DNA from: Candidatus Desulfaltia sp.
Lineage (GTDB): Bacteria > Desulfobacterota > Desulfobacteria > Desulfobacterales > ETH-SRB1
Assembly (NCBI GenBank): GCA_030656555.1
Contig: JAUSPN010000049.1
Span: 98,980 to 162,979, forward strand
Reading direction: 5' to 3'
DNA length: 64,000 bases
How positions within the stretch are numbered: the first letter of the stretch is position 1; every line of letters begins with the position of its first letter. Shown here in pieces: positions 18,259 through 28,012 of the stretch. A program made the translations under genes and the position numbers. The notes beneath the pieces were generated by a model. The model was given only the letters and a program-made list of their open reading frames with translations. It had not been told where the DNA came from and did no database searches.

Positions 18259-19396
18259 GTTTCAAAACATCCGCAGCCTTTTTAAGGTCGTCTTCGGAAT
18301 GATTACAGGTAATGGAAAACCGGATACGAGCCGTTCCTGCAGGTACAGTAGGCGGACGCACGGCAAGAGCAAAAACGGCGTTTTCATAAAGCCTGTTTGA
18401 GATATTCAATGCATAGTAATTTTCACCTGCAAGTACAGGCACGATCTGGGCGTTTCCCATGGTATTAAGGTGGTTTTCTTTTAGGAGAGATCTAAAATAT
18501 TTAGCCTTTTCCAGCAGGATAGACCTTCGAGCCGGCTCTTCCGCCAGCATCTTTATTCCTCCTATACTTGCGCCGGTTACAGAAGGGGGAAGCGCTGTTG
18601 AATATATGAAGCTTCTTGCCCTGTTAATGCAATAATCGATCAGTTTCGCTGATGCCGCAGCATACGCGCCATAGCTGCCAAGCGCCTTTCCAAAAGTTCC
18701 TACAATAATATCTATCTTGTCTGTCAATCCGTATTTTTCGGCGACACCTGTTCCTTTTTCTCCAATAACGCCGACAGCATGGGCCTCGTCTATCATACAA
18801 AGGGCGTCATGCCTTTCCTTTAATTCCACGATCTCTTTAAGTGGCGCTACGTCTCCGTCCATGCTGAATAGAGACTCTGTAATGATAAACGCTTTTTTGA
18901 ATCTTTTTCTTTCCTTTTTCATCAATGTTTCAAGGTGGTCAACATCGTTATGTCGAAAACGAAAACAATGCGCGCCGGAAAGAAGGACTCCGTCTACGAT
19001 ACTTGCGTGGTTAAGGCGGTCAGAGAATATAACATCTTTTCTGCCACATAAAGCCGATATAAGGCCGATATTTGCCAGATAGCCGCTTCCAAATAAAAGA
19101 GCCTTTTCCTTGCCCATGAAATCCGCCATCATCTCTTCAAGCTGATGGTGTATAGAGAGATCGCCGCTCATGAGTCTTGAAGCAGACGAACTCGTTCCGT
19201 ATCCATTGAGCGCCTTTTGACTCTCTTCGAGAAGTCGTGGATGTCCGGCAAGGCCGAGATAGTCGTTGGATGAAAAGTTCAGACATTCTACATCGTTTAT
19301 GTATACCCGGCCAGGCCCGGCAGGCCGCAGAGGTTTGAGTGTCCGCAGCAGATGCTGCTTTTTTCGTTCATCCAGGTACGCATCTAACCATTCCAT
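18227..19396 (-). CDS. bioF: 8-amino-7-oxononanoate synthase
   Basis: NFSSNDYLGLAGHPRL, DEAHAVGVIGEKGTGV, GTFGKALGSYGAY. Confidence 0.95.
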   Translation of the reverse strand: MEWLDAYLDERKKQHLLRTLKPLRPAGPGRVYINDVECLNFSSNDYLGLAGHPRLLEESQKALNGYGTSSSASRLMSGDLSIHHQLEEMMADFMGKEKALLFGSGYLANIGLISALCGRKDVIFSDRLNHASIVDGVLLSGAHCFRFRHNDVDHLETLMKKERKRFKKAFIITESLFSMDGDVAPLKEIVELKERHDALCMIDEAHAVGVIGEKGTGVAEKYGLTDKIDIIVGTFGKALGSYGAYAAASAKLIDYCINRARSFIYSTALPPSVTGASIGGIKMLAEEPARRSILLEKAKYFRSLLKENHLNTMGNAQIVPVLAGENYYALNISNRLYENAVFALAVRPPTVPAGTARIRFSITCNHSEDDLKKAADVLKHAFKQIPISK

Positions 19397-20298
19397 AACT
19401 TTCTTATCTCCGATACCATGGCAAGGTCTTCTTCAGGAGACCGCCCTTTTACAGTCAGATATCCTCCGATCATCATACCGTTTGCGCCGGCAATAAAGGC
19501 CAATCCCTGGAAATCTTTTAAAACCGATTCTCTGCCGGCCGCTATCCTTATTGTCCTGTTGCCTGTGATTAAGCGAAAGATTGCGATGGTTCGCAGAACT
19601 TCTGCTGCTGAAATGTTTCTTGTTCCTTCAAACGGCGTTCCTTTCAAAGGAACAAGTATGTTGATCGGAATCGAATTTACATTGAGGTCTCTGAGCGTCA
19701 GAGCCATATCAACCCGGTCTTCTTCGGTTTCACCCAGCCCTATAATTCCGCCGCTGCATACTTCAAGGCCGGCCTCCAAGGCCGCCCGTATGGTCCTGAT
19801 TCTGTTGTCAAATGTATGGGTAGTGACAATATTGGGATAGAACCGTCGAGATGTCTCAATGTTGTGATGATACCGGTTAAGTCCGGCATCTTTTAGAAGG
19901 ACAAGAGATTGTGTGTCAAGTATGCCTAAAGAGGCGCAAGGGGATATTCCGATTTTTTCCTTTATTGTGTTTATCACGTCAGCGATTTTTTCCACTTCTT
20001 GTGGGTTAAGCCCCTTTCCACTGGTAACAATAGAAAATCTTTCCGCCCCGATCTCTTTTGCCCTTTCCGCTTCAGCCAGCAATTCATCTTTGCTCTTTAA
20101 CGGATATACAGAAACTTTTGTGTTATAATGAATTGATTGCGCGCAAAATTTGCAATCCTCGCTGCAACGTCCTGATTTGGCGTTGGTGATACTGCACAGC
20201 TCAATCTTTTTTCCTGCCAGGAGTTTTCTTTCCTCGTTGGCAAGCAAGATCAATTCCCAGGTAGATAGTTTTTGAAAATCATGCAATTTTCTATACAT
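19384..20298 (-). CDS. bioB: Biotin synthase
   Basis: CSITNAKSGRCSEDCKFCAQS; GLGETEEDRVDM. Confidence 0.97.
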   Translation of the reverse strand: MYRKLHDFQKLSTWELILLANEERKLLAGKKIELCSITNAKSGRCSEDCKFCAQSIHYNTKVSVYPLKSKDELLAEAERAKEIGAERFSIVTSGKGLNPQEVEKIADVINTIKEKIGISPCASLGILDTQSLVLLKDAGLNRYHHNIETSRRFYPNIVTTHTFDNRIRTIRAALEAGLEVCSGGIIGLGETEEDRVDMALTLRDLNVNSIPINILVPLKGTPFEGTRNISAAEVLRTIAIFRLITGNRTIRIAAGRESVLKDFQGLAFIAGANGMMIGGYLTVKGRSPEEDLAMVSEIRKLWNG

Positions 20299-20573
20299 AT
20301 TCTAATAATCCAAATAAGCTGTGTGGATTTCGGTTCTCCGCTTTACTGCGGACGAAATGACATATTTAATTGCCAAATTAATACCATACTACACTTATTA
20401 TAAAATGCAACTATCGTTAAAACCCAGCCCCCAACTCTTGTGAATATCTGCGAAAACCATGCATATTCTACTTTACGCGTAAGTAAAATCAGGTTATGTT
20501 TATAGCAAGCTTTTAAAAATATTTCCCGCTAAAAGCGGGATCCAAATTCAAGGAAGGCGAAGATTTTAACCGA

Positions 20574-22172
20574 ATGTATTATCGGAATCTGGAAAGAGAA
20601 CGAAGCGGTTTAGAAAACGCTCTCAAGAACGAATACCTGGATTTTAGCGCTGCATTTATGGTTGTTCAGGATCTGCATCAGCTTGTCCGAGCGTTTCCGG
20701 AAATTATCCGGCAGGAAACAATCTTGGCGCTGAAAAATGTTCTTGAAGATTCAAAGCATACTTCCCAAACACAATCATTATTCCTCTATAAAGAGGCTGC
20801 TGATGCACTGGCCTCTATTCTGGTTCTTTCTGTTAATGAGTCTCTATCAAAAAAAAGCATTTCTTCCCTGAAACACATTGTTAATACAGGCTCCGGCATG
20901 CAGCAAAGAGCTGCTACCGAAGCCATGGGATCACTTCCCCTTCAAATTTGCGGCCCCAGGATGCCTGAGGATCGTTCTGAGAAGATACCATATGTAAAGT
21001 GGGATGACATATTAAAGCTTAACAATATTACTGCCTGTAATAACCCGGTAATTTTTGGCAGGAGTCTGGTCGCGCCAATAAATAATAGCTCCAAAATACT
21101 TGTTGTAAAATTAGCTGTCACCGAAAGCGCGCTGGAATTAATAAAAAAAGAGGCGGACTGGATGCATTATCTGTCTGCTTCGGGCTATTCCTTACCTGTT
21201 GAATTTATGATTCCTCAGCCTCTTCAGATTAACGTAAGCTATTTGTTCCGGCTTAAAAAACTGCCTGTCAAACTTCCGGAGGGATCAAATATTAATCCAA
21301 AATACAATTATGCCATAGCCTATATAGCTCATAAGGACTATTTCAGCTATCCGAACGACCATAGAAAAGCAAGACAATTGACCAAGGACAAATTCAGAGA
21401 GGTAATATTAAGAAATGCCTGGCTATTGGGGAAATTAACCTCTTTAGGCATTATTCATTCGGCCCCTATTCCTCTTTTCCATAATCGTGTGCAGCGCAAC
21501 AGAAGAGAAGATCGGGGAGTCTATGAATGGCACCATGGCGGCAGGCTTGACAGGTGGCTGTATTCATGCCGGTATCCAAATTTCGGAATAACCGGCATAA
21601 GAGATTTTGAACATCTTATCTCATATCAGGGATCGAGCCGGGAGCTTTACAGGCACATCGGCAGACAGATATTAAGCATGGTTCTGGTAACCGGCAGCTA
21701 CTTCCGTAATTTTGAGGCTGATAAGGTTGGGTTAGACAAGCATGGAAACCCTGTGGATGTCCGATATCTCTTTGATAAACCCTTTTTACAGGAACTTCTC
21801 CGTAGTATTTTTCAGGAGTATTATAATGGATTTGTAGAAGAAAATTTTTGCGGCAATATCCCTTTTAACATTGAACAGCTCAGCGCCCGTATAATTGAAG
21901 AGATGGGGGTTGATCATCATATGGAGGAAATTCTGAGAGTGGCCGATCAAATAGAAATGACAAAAAACGAGTTTATAGATTTTCTGGCTACAAGAGGCTA
22001 CTCACAAGAAGAAATAGAATCTTTTAATAAAGGTGCAGCAGATATTACCATCCAGACCGGCCCACATCTTGGGGGTTTTAATCAGAGGATATCCGTGCCG
22101 GAACTTATTCAATGTCTGGAAGTGGTGTCGGCCTATTGTATAGGGGGCAGATATCTGGCGGAAAAGGACTGA
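20574..22172 (+). CDS. Large protein of unknown function, possibly SidJ-related pseudokinase
   Basis: Kinase-like lysine strand ILVVKLAVTESALELIKKEADWM and later IRDFEHLI segment; family name is recollection, not verified. Confidence 0.45.
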   Translation: MYYRNLERERSGLENALKNEYLDFSAAFMVVQDLHQLVRAFPEIIRQETILALKNVLEDSKHTSQTQSLFLYKEAADALASILVLSVNESLSKKSISSLKHIVNTGSGMQQRAATEAMGSLPLQICGPRMPEDRSEKIPYVKWDDILKLNNITACNNPVIFGRSLVAPINNSSKILVVKLAVTESALELIKKEADWMHYLSASGYSLPVEFMIPQPLQINVSYLFRLKKLPVKLPEGSNINPKYNYAIAYIAHKDYFSYPNDHRKARQLTKDKFREVILRNAWLLGKLTSLGIIHSAPIPLFHNRVQRNRREDRGVYEWHHGGRLDRWLYSCRYPNFGITGIRDFEHLISYQGSSRELYRHIGRQILSMVLVTGSYFRNFEADKVGLDKHGNPVDVRYLFDKPFLQELLRSIFQEYYNGFVEENFCGNIPFNIEQLSARIIEEMGVDHHMEEILRVADQIEMTKNEFIDFLATRGYSQEEIESFNKGAADITIQTGPHLGGFNQRISVPELIQCLEVVSAYCIGGRYLAEKD

Positions 22173-22237
22173 AAGAGATGAACATTGAAGATCGAGTCTG
22201 CCAAAACTCTCTGGCGGAAACATTGAATGGAAAAAGA

Positions 22238-22372
22238 GATGAACGTCGAACATCCAACGTCCAACGTCGAATTTTGAATAAGGTATTCTACCAATTTATA
22301 AACTGGCAGAGCGAAGCGATTTCATCATTCGATGTTGGACGTTCAATGTTCGATGTTGGACGTTCATCTTTC
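22238..22372. repeat. Imperfect inverted repeat of the GAACGTCCAACATCGAA type
   Basis: gagatgaacgtcgaacatccaacgtccaacgtcgaa vs atcattcgatgttggacgttcaatgttcgatgttggacgttcatctttc. Confidence 0.85.
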
Positions 22373-22479
22373 AAAAATATCTGTGAAATGTTCGGCATTT
22401 GTTTTTTTAACTAAAGAATCAGCCTGTGGTCAAACAACTTAATGGGATACGTACATTGACTTTAGAAGAGCTGGTTGTT

Positions 22480-24480
22480 ATGATTTTGATTATGAAACCA
22501 GGAAACATTATTGAATATATCGACCGCCAGAAAATAATATGCGCGGTTGTTATGGAAGTCAAAAATACGAAATTGCGGCTTCTTACGGAAAATGACAGGG
22601 AAGTAAAACTTTCTCCGAGCCGTGTTTCACATAAATCCAGCACATGTATGGATCTTTCATTTAGCAGATATGAGCTGGTTGCAACTTTAAAGGCAGCGGC
22701 AAACAAGCGCAAAAATCTGGTCGGCAGTATAAATATCAGCGAGTTATGGGACATATTACATTCAGAGCAGGAATGGATTGATCTGGCCACTATGACCGAA
22801 CTGTGTTTTCCGGATAGCCCTGACGGTGATCACGAGGCTGCGGTTGTCAGAGCATTTTTTAACGACAGGCTCTATTTTAAGTTCGACCTTGATCGCTTTT
22901 TCCCGAATTCAGAAAATCAGGTTGAGCAGATCGCTGTACACAGAAGGGAAGAGGCTCGAAGAAATCGGATAATAGAGGAGGGCAGTGCATGGCTTAAAAT
23001 GGTCAATGCAGATAAAGGCCCTTTTTCGTCTGATTCTTTGCCATTAGAATATGTAAAGATATTAGAGTCTTTTTGTCTGTTTGAAAAGGAAAGCACACAT
23101 TATGCTCTTGGCAAAGCAATGCTTGAAAAGGCCGGCATAAGAGATGGTGAAGCTGTTTTTCAGCTTTTAGTAAAGCTGGGCGTATGGGATAAAAATAAAA
23201 ACATTGATCTGTACAGATATAAAATCCCGATTACTTTTCCCGCGGAGGTAACAAAAAGAGCGGCAGAGTCGGCAGGTTCCACAAGTGACATTTCCACATA
23301 CAGTGGTCGTGAGGACCTGACCATGCTTCCTGTTATTACGATAGACGGGCAGTTGACCACAGATTTTGATGACGCCTTAAGCCTTGAGGAGATTGGCGAT
23401 CACTACAGGCTTGGTATTCATATATCCGATGTGGGACATTATATCAAAAAGAACGATATTGTTGATCAGGAAGCCATTGCTCGCGGAAGCTCGATTTACA
23501 TGCTTGACAGGAAAATACCGATGCTACCGGCATGCTTTGCCGAGGATCTATGCAGCTTGAAAGCCGGAGAATTGCGTCCGGCTATAAGTGTAATGGTAAA
23601 ATTAAACCGGTTTTTTGAAATAATTGATTTTGAGATTATTTCAAGCATTGTAAAGGTAAAACAGCAGCTTACATATTATGATGTTAACATAATTGCAGAG
23701 GATGACAGGGAAATAAGCATACTCTATGATATAGCAAAAAAATTTCGTGAATTCAGGCTTGGCAGGGGAGCAGTACAAATAACTTTGCCTGAAATCAATG
23801 TCTGGACAAATGAGGCCGGAAAACTAACAATAAGCAGAGTGCAGAGGGAAAGCCCCGGGAGGATGCTTATTGCGGAGCTAATGATAATGGCCAACTGGAT
23901 GATGGCCGATTTCCTGGCAAAACAGGATGCTCCTGCAATTTTTAGATCCCAGCCGGAGCCGCGCGGGCGTCTCTATAAAGGTGATAAGGGAACTCTGTTC
24001 CAAAACTGGATGCAACGAAAGCTGCTAAGCCGTTATTTATTAGTGCCGGAGCCTGAACATCATTCAGGGTTAGGGCTGGAGGCTTATGTTACCGCCACGT
24101 CACCTATCCGCAAATATTATGACCTTGCCACGCAGCGCCAGATTCGAGCCATACTCGGGCTGGAAGATCCTTATAGTATCAAGGAGATAGAACGCATAAT
24201 TCAATTGCTTGAGCAGCCCATGGGCTGTGTGCTGAAAATTCAAAACAGCCGCCACAGATACTGGTTGCTTAAGTATCTTGAAACAAGAATCAACCAAAAG
24301 GAAGAGGCTCTTGTGCTGTTTAAACGGAAAAACAGCTACCAGGTGCTTATAAAGGAATATATGATAGAATGTGAGCTGCCGGTATCGATCGGAATAGATT
24401 TAAAGCCCGAAAACCTGATTCAGGTCAGATTGCAGTATGTTAATGCAAGAAAGGATGTGCTTTCAGTGTATATGGGCTAG
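22480..24480 (+). CDS. RNase II/R (RNB-domain) family ribonuclease
   Basis: ITIDGQLTTDFDDALSLEEIGDHYRLGIHISDVGHYIKKND; AYVTATSPIRKYYDLATQRQI; exact start uncertain. Confidence 0.9.
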   Translation: MILIMKPGNIIEYIDRQKIICAVVMEVKNTKLRLLTENDREVKLSPSRVSHKSSTCMDLSFSRYELVATLKAAANKRKNLVGSINISELWDILHSEQEWIDLATMTELCFPDSPDGDHEAAVVRAFFNDRLYFKFDLDRFFPNSENQVEQIAVHRREEARRNRIIEEGSAWLKMVNADKGPFSSDSLPLEYVKILESFCLFEKESTHYALGKAMLEKAGIRDGEAVFQLLVKLGVWDKNKNIDLYRYKIPITFPAEVTKRAAESAGSTSDISTYSGREDLTMLPVITIDGQLTTDFDDALSLEEIGDHYRLGIHISDVGHYIKKNDIVDQEAIARGSSIYMLDRKIPMLPACFAEDLCSLKAGELRPAISVMVKLNRFFEIIDFEIISSIVKVKQQLTYYDVNIIAEDDREISILYDIAKKFREFRLGRGAVQITLPEINVWTNEAGKLTISRVQRESPGRMLIAELMIMANWMMADFLAKQDAPAIFRSQPEPRGRLYKGDKGTLFQNWMQRKLLSRYLLVPEPEHHSGLGLEAYVTATSPIRKYYDLATQRQIRAILGLEDPYSIKEIERIIQLLEQPMGCVLKIQNSRHRYWLLKYLETRINQKEEALVLFKRKNSYQVLIKEYMIECELPVSIGIDLKPENLIQVRLQYVNARKDVLSVYMG

Positions 24481-24485
24481 GCACT

Positions 24486-25142
24486 TTAGATCACTTTAGG
24501 CACTTCAAACTCTTTTTGAATATGAACACAGAGCAGCAGGCCCTGTTTGAGAAATACCGTGGCCGAATTTTCGATAAATACGTTGCTGATCCCACGGCTT
24601 GAACCCAATTTTAACATATCATCCTTCAGAGGATATTCCAGCCCGATAGTAGTTATGCCCAGTGTATCACGGCCAAGAGGAATCAGAGAGAGGATATCCC
24701 CCTTTTTCCCATGAAATATTATCTCTTTTCCTGCCCGCAGCAGCATGATTTCATGGCGCCCATCTATAATACGGATGGTTGCGTTGGACAGGTTTTGCTC
24801 TGCTGGAAGCAAAATGTTTGCAATACTCATATCCCAGCGGCCGCCCATAGCACCGAACACAACGATTTCATCAGCTCCGCGATCAATAGCAAGCTTTAAG
24901 GCCAGCTCCAGATCGGTTTGATCTTTTTTTGCCGGATAACGTATTATCTCTACGCCTGCGATTTGCAGCCCCTTTATGTCGTCTCCAGTAAGAGAATCCA
25001 TATCTCCTATTACTACATCAGGAATTATGCCCAAGCTCCGGCAGTGATGTAGCCCGCCATCTGCAGCAATTATTAAATCATTTTCGCTAAAGACAGAGCC
25101 GGCATCAACAACAATCCCGTTTGCAAATATAACAGCTTGCAT
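24486..25142 (-). CDS. Thiamine diphosphokinase
   Basis: LIIAADGGLHHCRSLGIIPDVVIGDMDSL; YPAKKDQTDLELAL. Confidence 0.9.
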   Translation of the reverse strand: MQAVIFANGIVVDAGSVFSENDLIIAADGGLHHCRSLGIIPDVVIGDMDSLTGDDIKGLQIAGVEIIRYPAKKDQTDLELALKLAIDRGADEIVVFGAMGGRWDMSIANILLPAEQNLSNATIRIIDGRHEIMLLRAGKEIIFHGKKGDILSLIPLGRDTLGITTIGLEYPLKDDMLKLGSSRGISNVFIENSATVFLKQGLLLCVHIQKEFEVPKVI

Positions 25143-26062
25143 CAGTTTGCTCTCCTAACAGGCCAGACATATAGCTGATGATGGTTTTTGTTATAGTAAT
25201 CAACCCTGCTGTTTTTCATGTCCACACACCAGGAATAATTTGGGGCCTGGATATTCGACTCGGACGACCAGTAAATGCCGGAAATTGTCTGTAAGAAAGG
25301 GTGACCATCCGGAAGTACTGGATCTGTTTTGCCGTAGTCGACCAGGCTTTTGAGTTCATTTACCTCTGGTAGCCGCCAGTTATTATAACCGCAATACTTT
25401 TTGGCATTGAGATTTGCGACAAATTTTATGGCATCATATTGGTTCATTTTGCCGGCCGCTAGATTTGCATTTTTTGTCCACATCAATTTTGAAGCACAGT
25501 CAGTGACGGTTCCGTCTCCATAATCATAAAAACGTTTTTCGGGCGGCTCTTTTCCTGGCTTGTCAATCGTGCGTACCGGCCAGACATAATTTAGCATATG
25601 GTATTTATGACCATAATCGATATTCCCAAGGAAAAAATATATACGCCATGCATGATTGCGGTATTCGGCTGTAGTTGTACCTGTCCAGTACCATGCTTTT
25701 ATATTAAGAAAGGGATGAATACCTGGGAGAGCAGGCGCATATATACTTCTGTCCACAAGGCTTGCAAGTTCATTTATATTGGGGAGCCTCCAGTCCTGAT
25801 GTCCGCAGTATCTTTTTGCATTGAGCCCGGAAACAGCGTCAAGGGCTTGAAACCAGTTGAATGGACCGGCAGCAGGATCGGCATCTTTTGACCACATGAG
25901 GCCGGTGAACTGATCGGTAATTGTTCCGTCTTTGTGATCCTGAAAGCGTTTTTCCAGAGCGTAAATATTTAAACTGGAAAATAAAAGAAAAAAAAGAACC
26001 GGTATCAGGATCAACAGTCTCTTTGAGACCGTTAACAAACATCGCGTGCTGTTATACACCAT
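25142..26062 (-). CDS. DUF1566 (Lcl C-terminal) protein with two tandem domains and signal-like N-terminus
   Basis: Repeated RFQDHKDGTITDQFTGLMWSKDA...WRLPNINELASLVD and RFYDYGDGTVTDCASKLMWTKNA...WRLPEVNELKSLVD. Confidence 0.85.
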   Translation of the reverse strand: MVYNSTRCLLTVSKRLLILIPVLFFLLFSSLNIYALEKRFQDHKDGTITDQFTGLMWSKDADPAAGPFNWFQALDAVSGLNAKRYCGHQDWRLPNINELASLVDRSIYAPALPGIHPFLNIKAWYWTGTTTAEYRNHAWRIYFFLGNIDYGHKYHMLNYVWPVRTIDKPGKEPPEKRFYDYGDGTVTDCASKLMWTKNANLAAGKMNQYDAIKFVANLNAKKYCGYNNWRLPEVNELKSLVDYGKTDPVLPDGHPFLQTISGIYWSSESNIQAPNYSWCVDMKNSRVDYYNKNHHQLYVWPVRRAN

Positions 26063-26096
26063 AACATTTTTTGTAACCGTTCACGGTTACCAATTT

Positions 26097-27566
26097 TTAT
26101 AGCTTGTCCACCAAATCACAAAAAAGCCGCACGCCAAAGCCGGTGCCGCCTGCGCCACAGTATCCATGCCCTTTTTTGATATAAGCCGGTCCCGCAATAT
26201 CAATATGAGCCCATCTGGCTTTTCCGATAAACTCGGAAAGGAAAAGGGCGCCTGTAATAGCGCCACCCCAGCGCGAGCTGCTTATATTTTTTATGTCTGC
26301 TAAATCGCTCTTGAGAAGCTCTTTGTAATCATCAGGCATGGGCAGTCTCCAGCAGCGTTCATGAGTTTTTTTGCCGGATAATTCTATGGCTTTTGCCAGC
26401 TCATCATCAAAAGAGAACACCCCAGCGATTTTTTCCCCTAATGCTATGACACAGGCTCCGGTTAATGTCGCAATATCAATAATGGTATGAGGTTTATATT
26501 TTTTTATACAAAAAGAGAGCGCATCTATCAATATCAGCCTGCCTTCAGCGTCTGTATTTCCTATTTCAACTGTTTTGCCGTCATAGCTTTTCACGACGTC
26601 TCCTGGACGTGAGGCGTTGCCCGATGGCATATTTTCAACGATTGGAATTACCCCGACGACTTTAACATTTAATTTAAGCTTTGCGACAGTAACAAGGGTG
26701 GCTGCAACAGCAGCAGCGCCGGACATGTCTGTCTTCATGTCTTCCATAGAGCCTGGGGTTTTTAAATTTATGCCTCCGGAATCAAAAGTAACCCCCTTGC
26801 CTATAAGAGCGATGGTGTTTTTAGCGTCTTTGGGGCTGTATTCCAGAACAACCATCCTTGGTTTGCTGTTACTGCCTGCCCCAACAGCAAGCATTGCTCC
26901 AAACTTTTTCTGTTTAAGATCTTTTTCATTAAGCACACTTACTTTGAGTTTTTCTTTCTCGGCTAAAGTTACAATCGATTTTGTAAACTGCTCAGGCCTT
27001 TTATCGTTAGACGGGGTGCTGACCCACTCTCTCGCCAGGATGGTTCCCGCACAAACAGTCGAAATACGTATTGGTAGTTCGCTGTATTTTTTCGCATCAT
27101 CAGGTTTCACAAGAAGATCAATTTTCTCGAGAGGCTTTATTTTTTTTTCTTTTTTATATTTGTCAAAAATATGATTTCCAAGAAACGCCCCTTCCATCAT
27201 GGCTTCAAGCACTGATCCAATCTCGATTTTCATGTTTTTACCACAGGGAACGGTTAAAAGGGCTTCAGGAAGATTTGTTTTCATACATTTTTTTACTGCT
27301 TTGCCTGCAAACGCCCGCAACGCTTCAGCATCGATTTTTTCAAGTTCCCCAAGTCCAAGAAACATCACCCTTTTTGCTTTTACTTCTTCAAGATCATAAA
27401 AAATTACCTCATCATTCTTTTTACCTGTAAACTCCTTGAGCTGCTTTGCTTTTTTAATAAGCAAGGATATCGTCTGGTCGTCATGAATTGTTTTATCCTC
27501 ACAAACAGGTATAATCAGTGTTTCAGTCGTTACTTTTTTCAGATCAACAGATGTCAGGTTAATCAT
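26097..27566 (-). CDS. pepA: Leucyl aminopeptidase (M17)
   Basis: GKGVTFDSGGINLKTPGSMEDMKTDMSGAAAV; NTDAEGRLILIDAL. Confidence 0.95.
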   Translation of the reverse strand: MINLTSVDLKKVTTETLIIPVCEDKTIHDDQTISLLIKKAKQLKEFTGKKNDEVIFYDLEEVKAKRVMFLGLGELEKIDAEALRAFAGKAVKKCMKTNLPEALLTVPCGKNMKIEIGSVLEAMMEGAFLGNHIFDKYKKEKKIKPLEKIDLLVKPDDAKKYSELPIRISTVCAGTILAREWVSTPSNDKRPEQFTKSIVTLAEKEKLKVSVLNEKDLKQKKFGAMLAVGAGSNSKPRMVVLEYSPKDAKNTIALIGKGVTFDSGGINLKTPGSMEDMKTDMSGAAAVAATLVTVAKLKLNVKVVGVIPIVENMPSGNASRPGDVVKSYDGKTVEIGNTDAEGRLILIDALSFCIKKYKPHTIIDIATLTGACVIALGEKIAGVFSFDDELAKAIELSGKKTHERCWRLPMPDDYKELLKSDLADIKNISSSRWGGAITGALFLSEFIGKARWAHIDIAGPAYIKKGHGYCGAGGTGFGVRLFCDLVDKL

Positions 27567-27664
27567 GTTTTTTCCTTTTTTTTTAAAAGAGACCGGACCA
27601 GAATCAAAAAAATTTTGTTTATTTTTATCAAAAAGGCATATTAAGTCAACATCATATTTTGAAA

Positions 27665-27715
27665 AATTCCCGCCGCAAGCAGCTGGGAACGCCCTCGCTT
27701 TTGCGGTTCAAATGA
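27665..27715. repeat. REP-like palindromic element
   Basis: attcccgccgcaagcagctgggaacgccctcgcttttgcggttcaa. Confidence 0.75.
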
Positions 27716-28012
27716 ACAAAGGAGCAGCCTGTTTGCCTTAAGCAAACGCTTGATAGAATAGATCACGAAACATATGCCATAGTCGATATATATAAGCCCA
27801 TAAAATTTTTGTAGATTAAACAAAGCAACCAGTTGACTGAACATGCTTGCATGACGTACTATAAGCCATGTGAAAATTCGTATTGTTGGTTCAAACACGC
27901 GATGCTTCACAAGAAGAGTTTTTTCAATAAACTAATTTGTCAAATTCGTTTTTGGACAAGAGTGTATTGAGAGACTTATTGTAAAATACAGATTAAATGA
28001 GGTAAAATTTTA

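Noticed and set aside
20299-20573. BirA operator upstream of bioB
   Set aside because: No convincing TTGTAAACC-N-GGTTTACAA type dyad found by eye.
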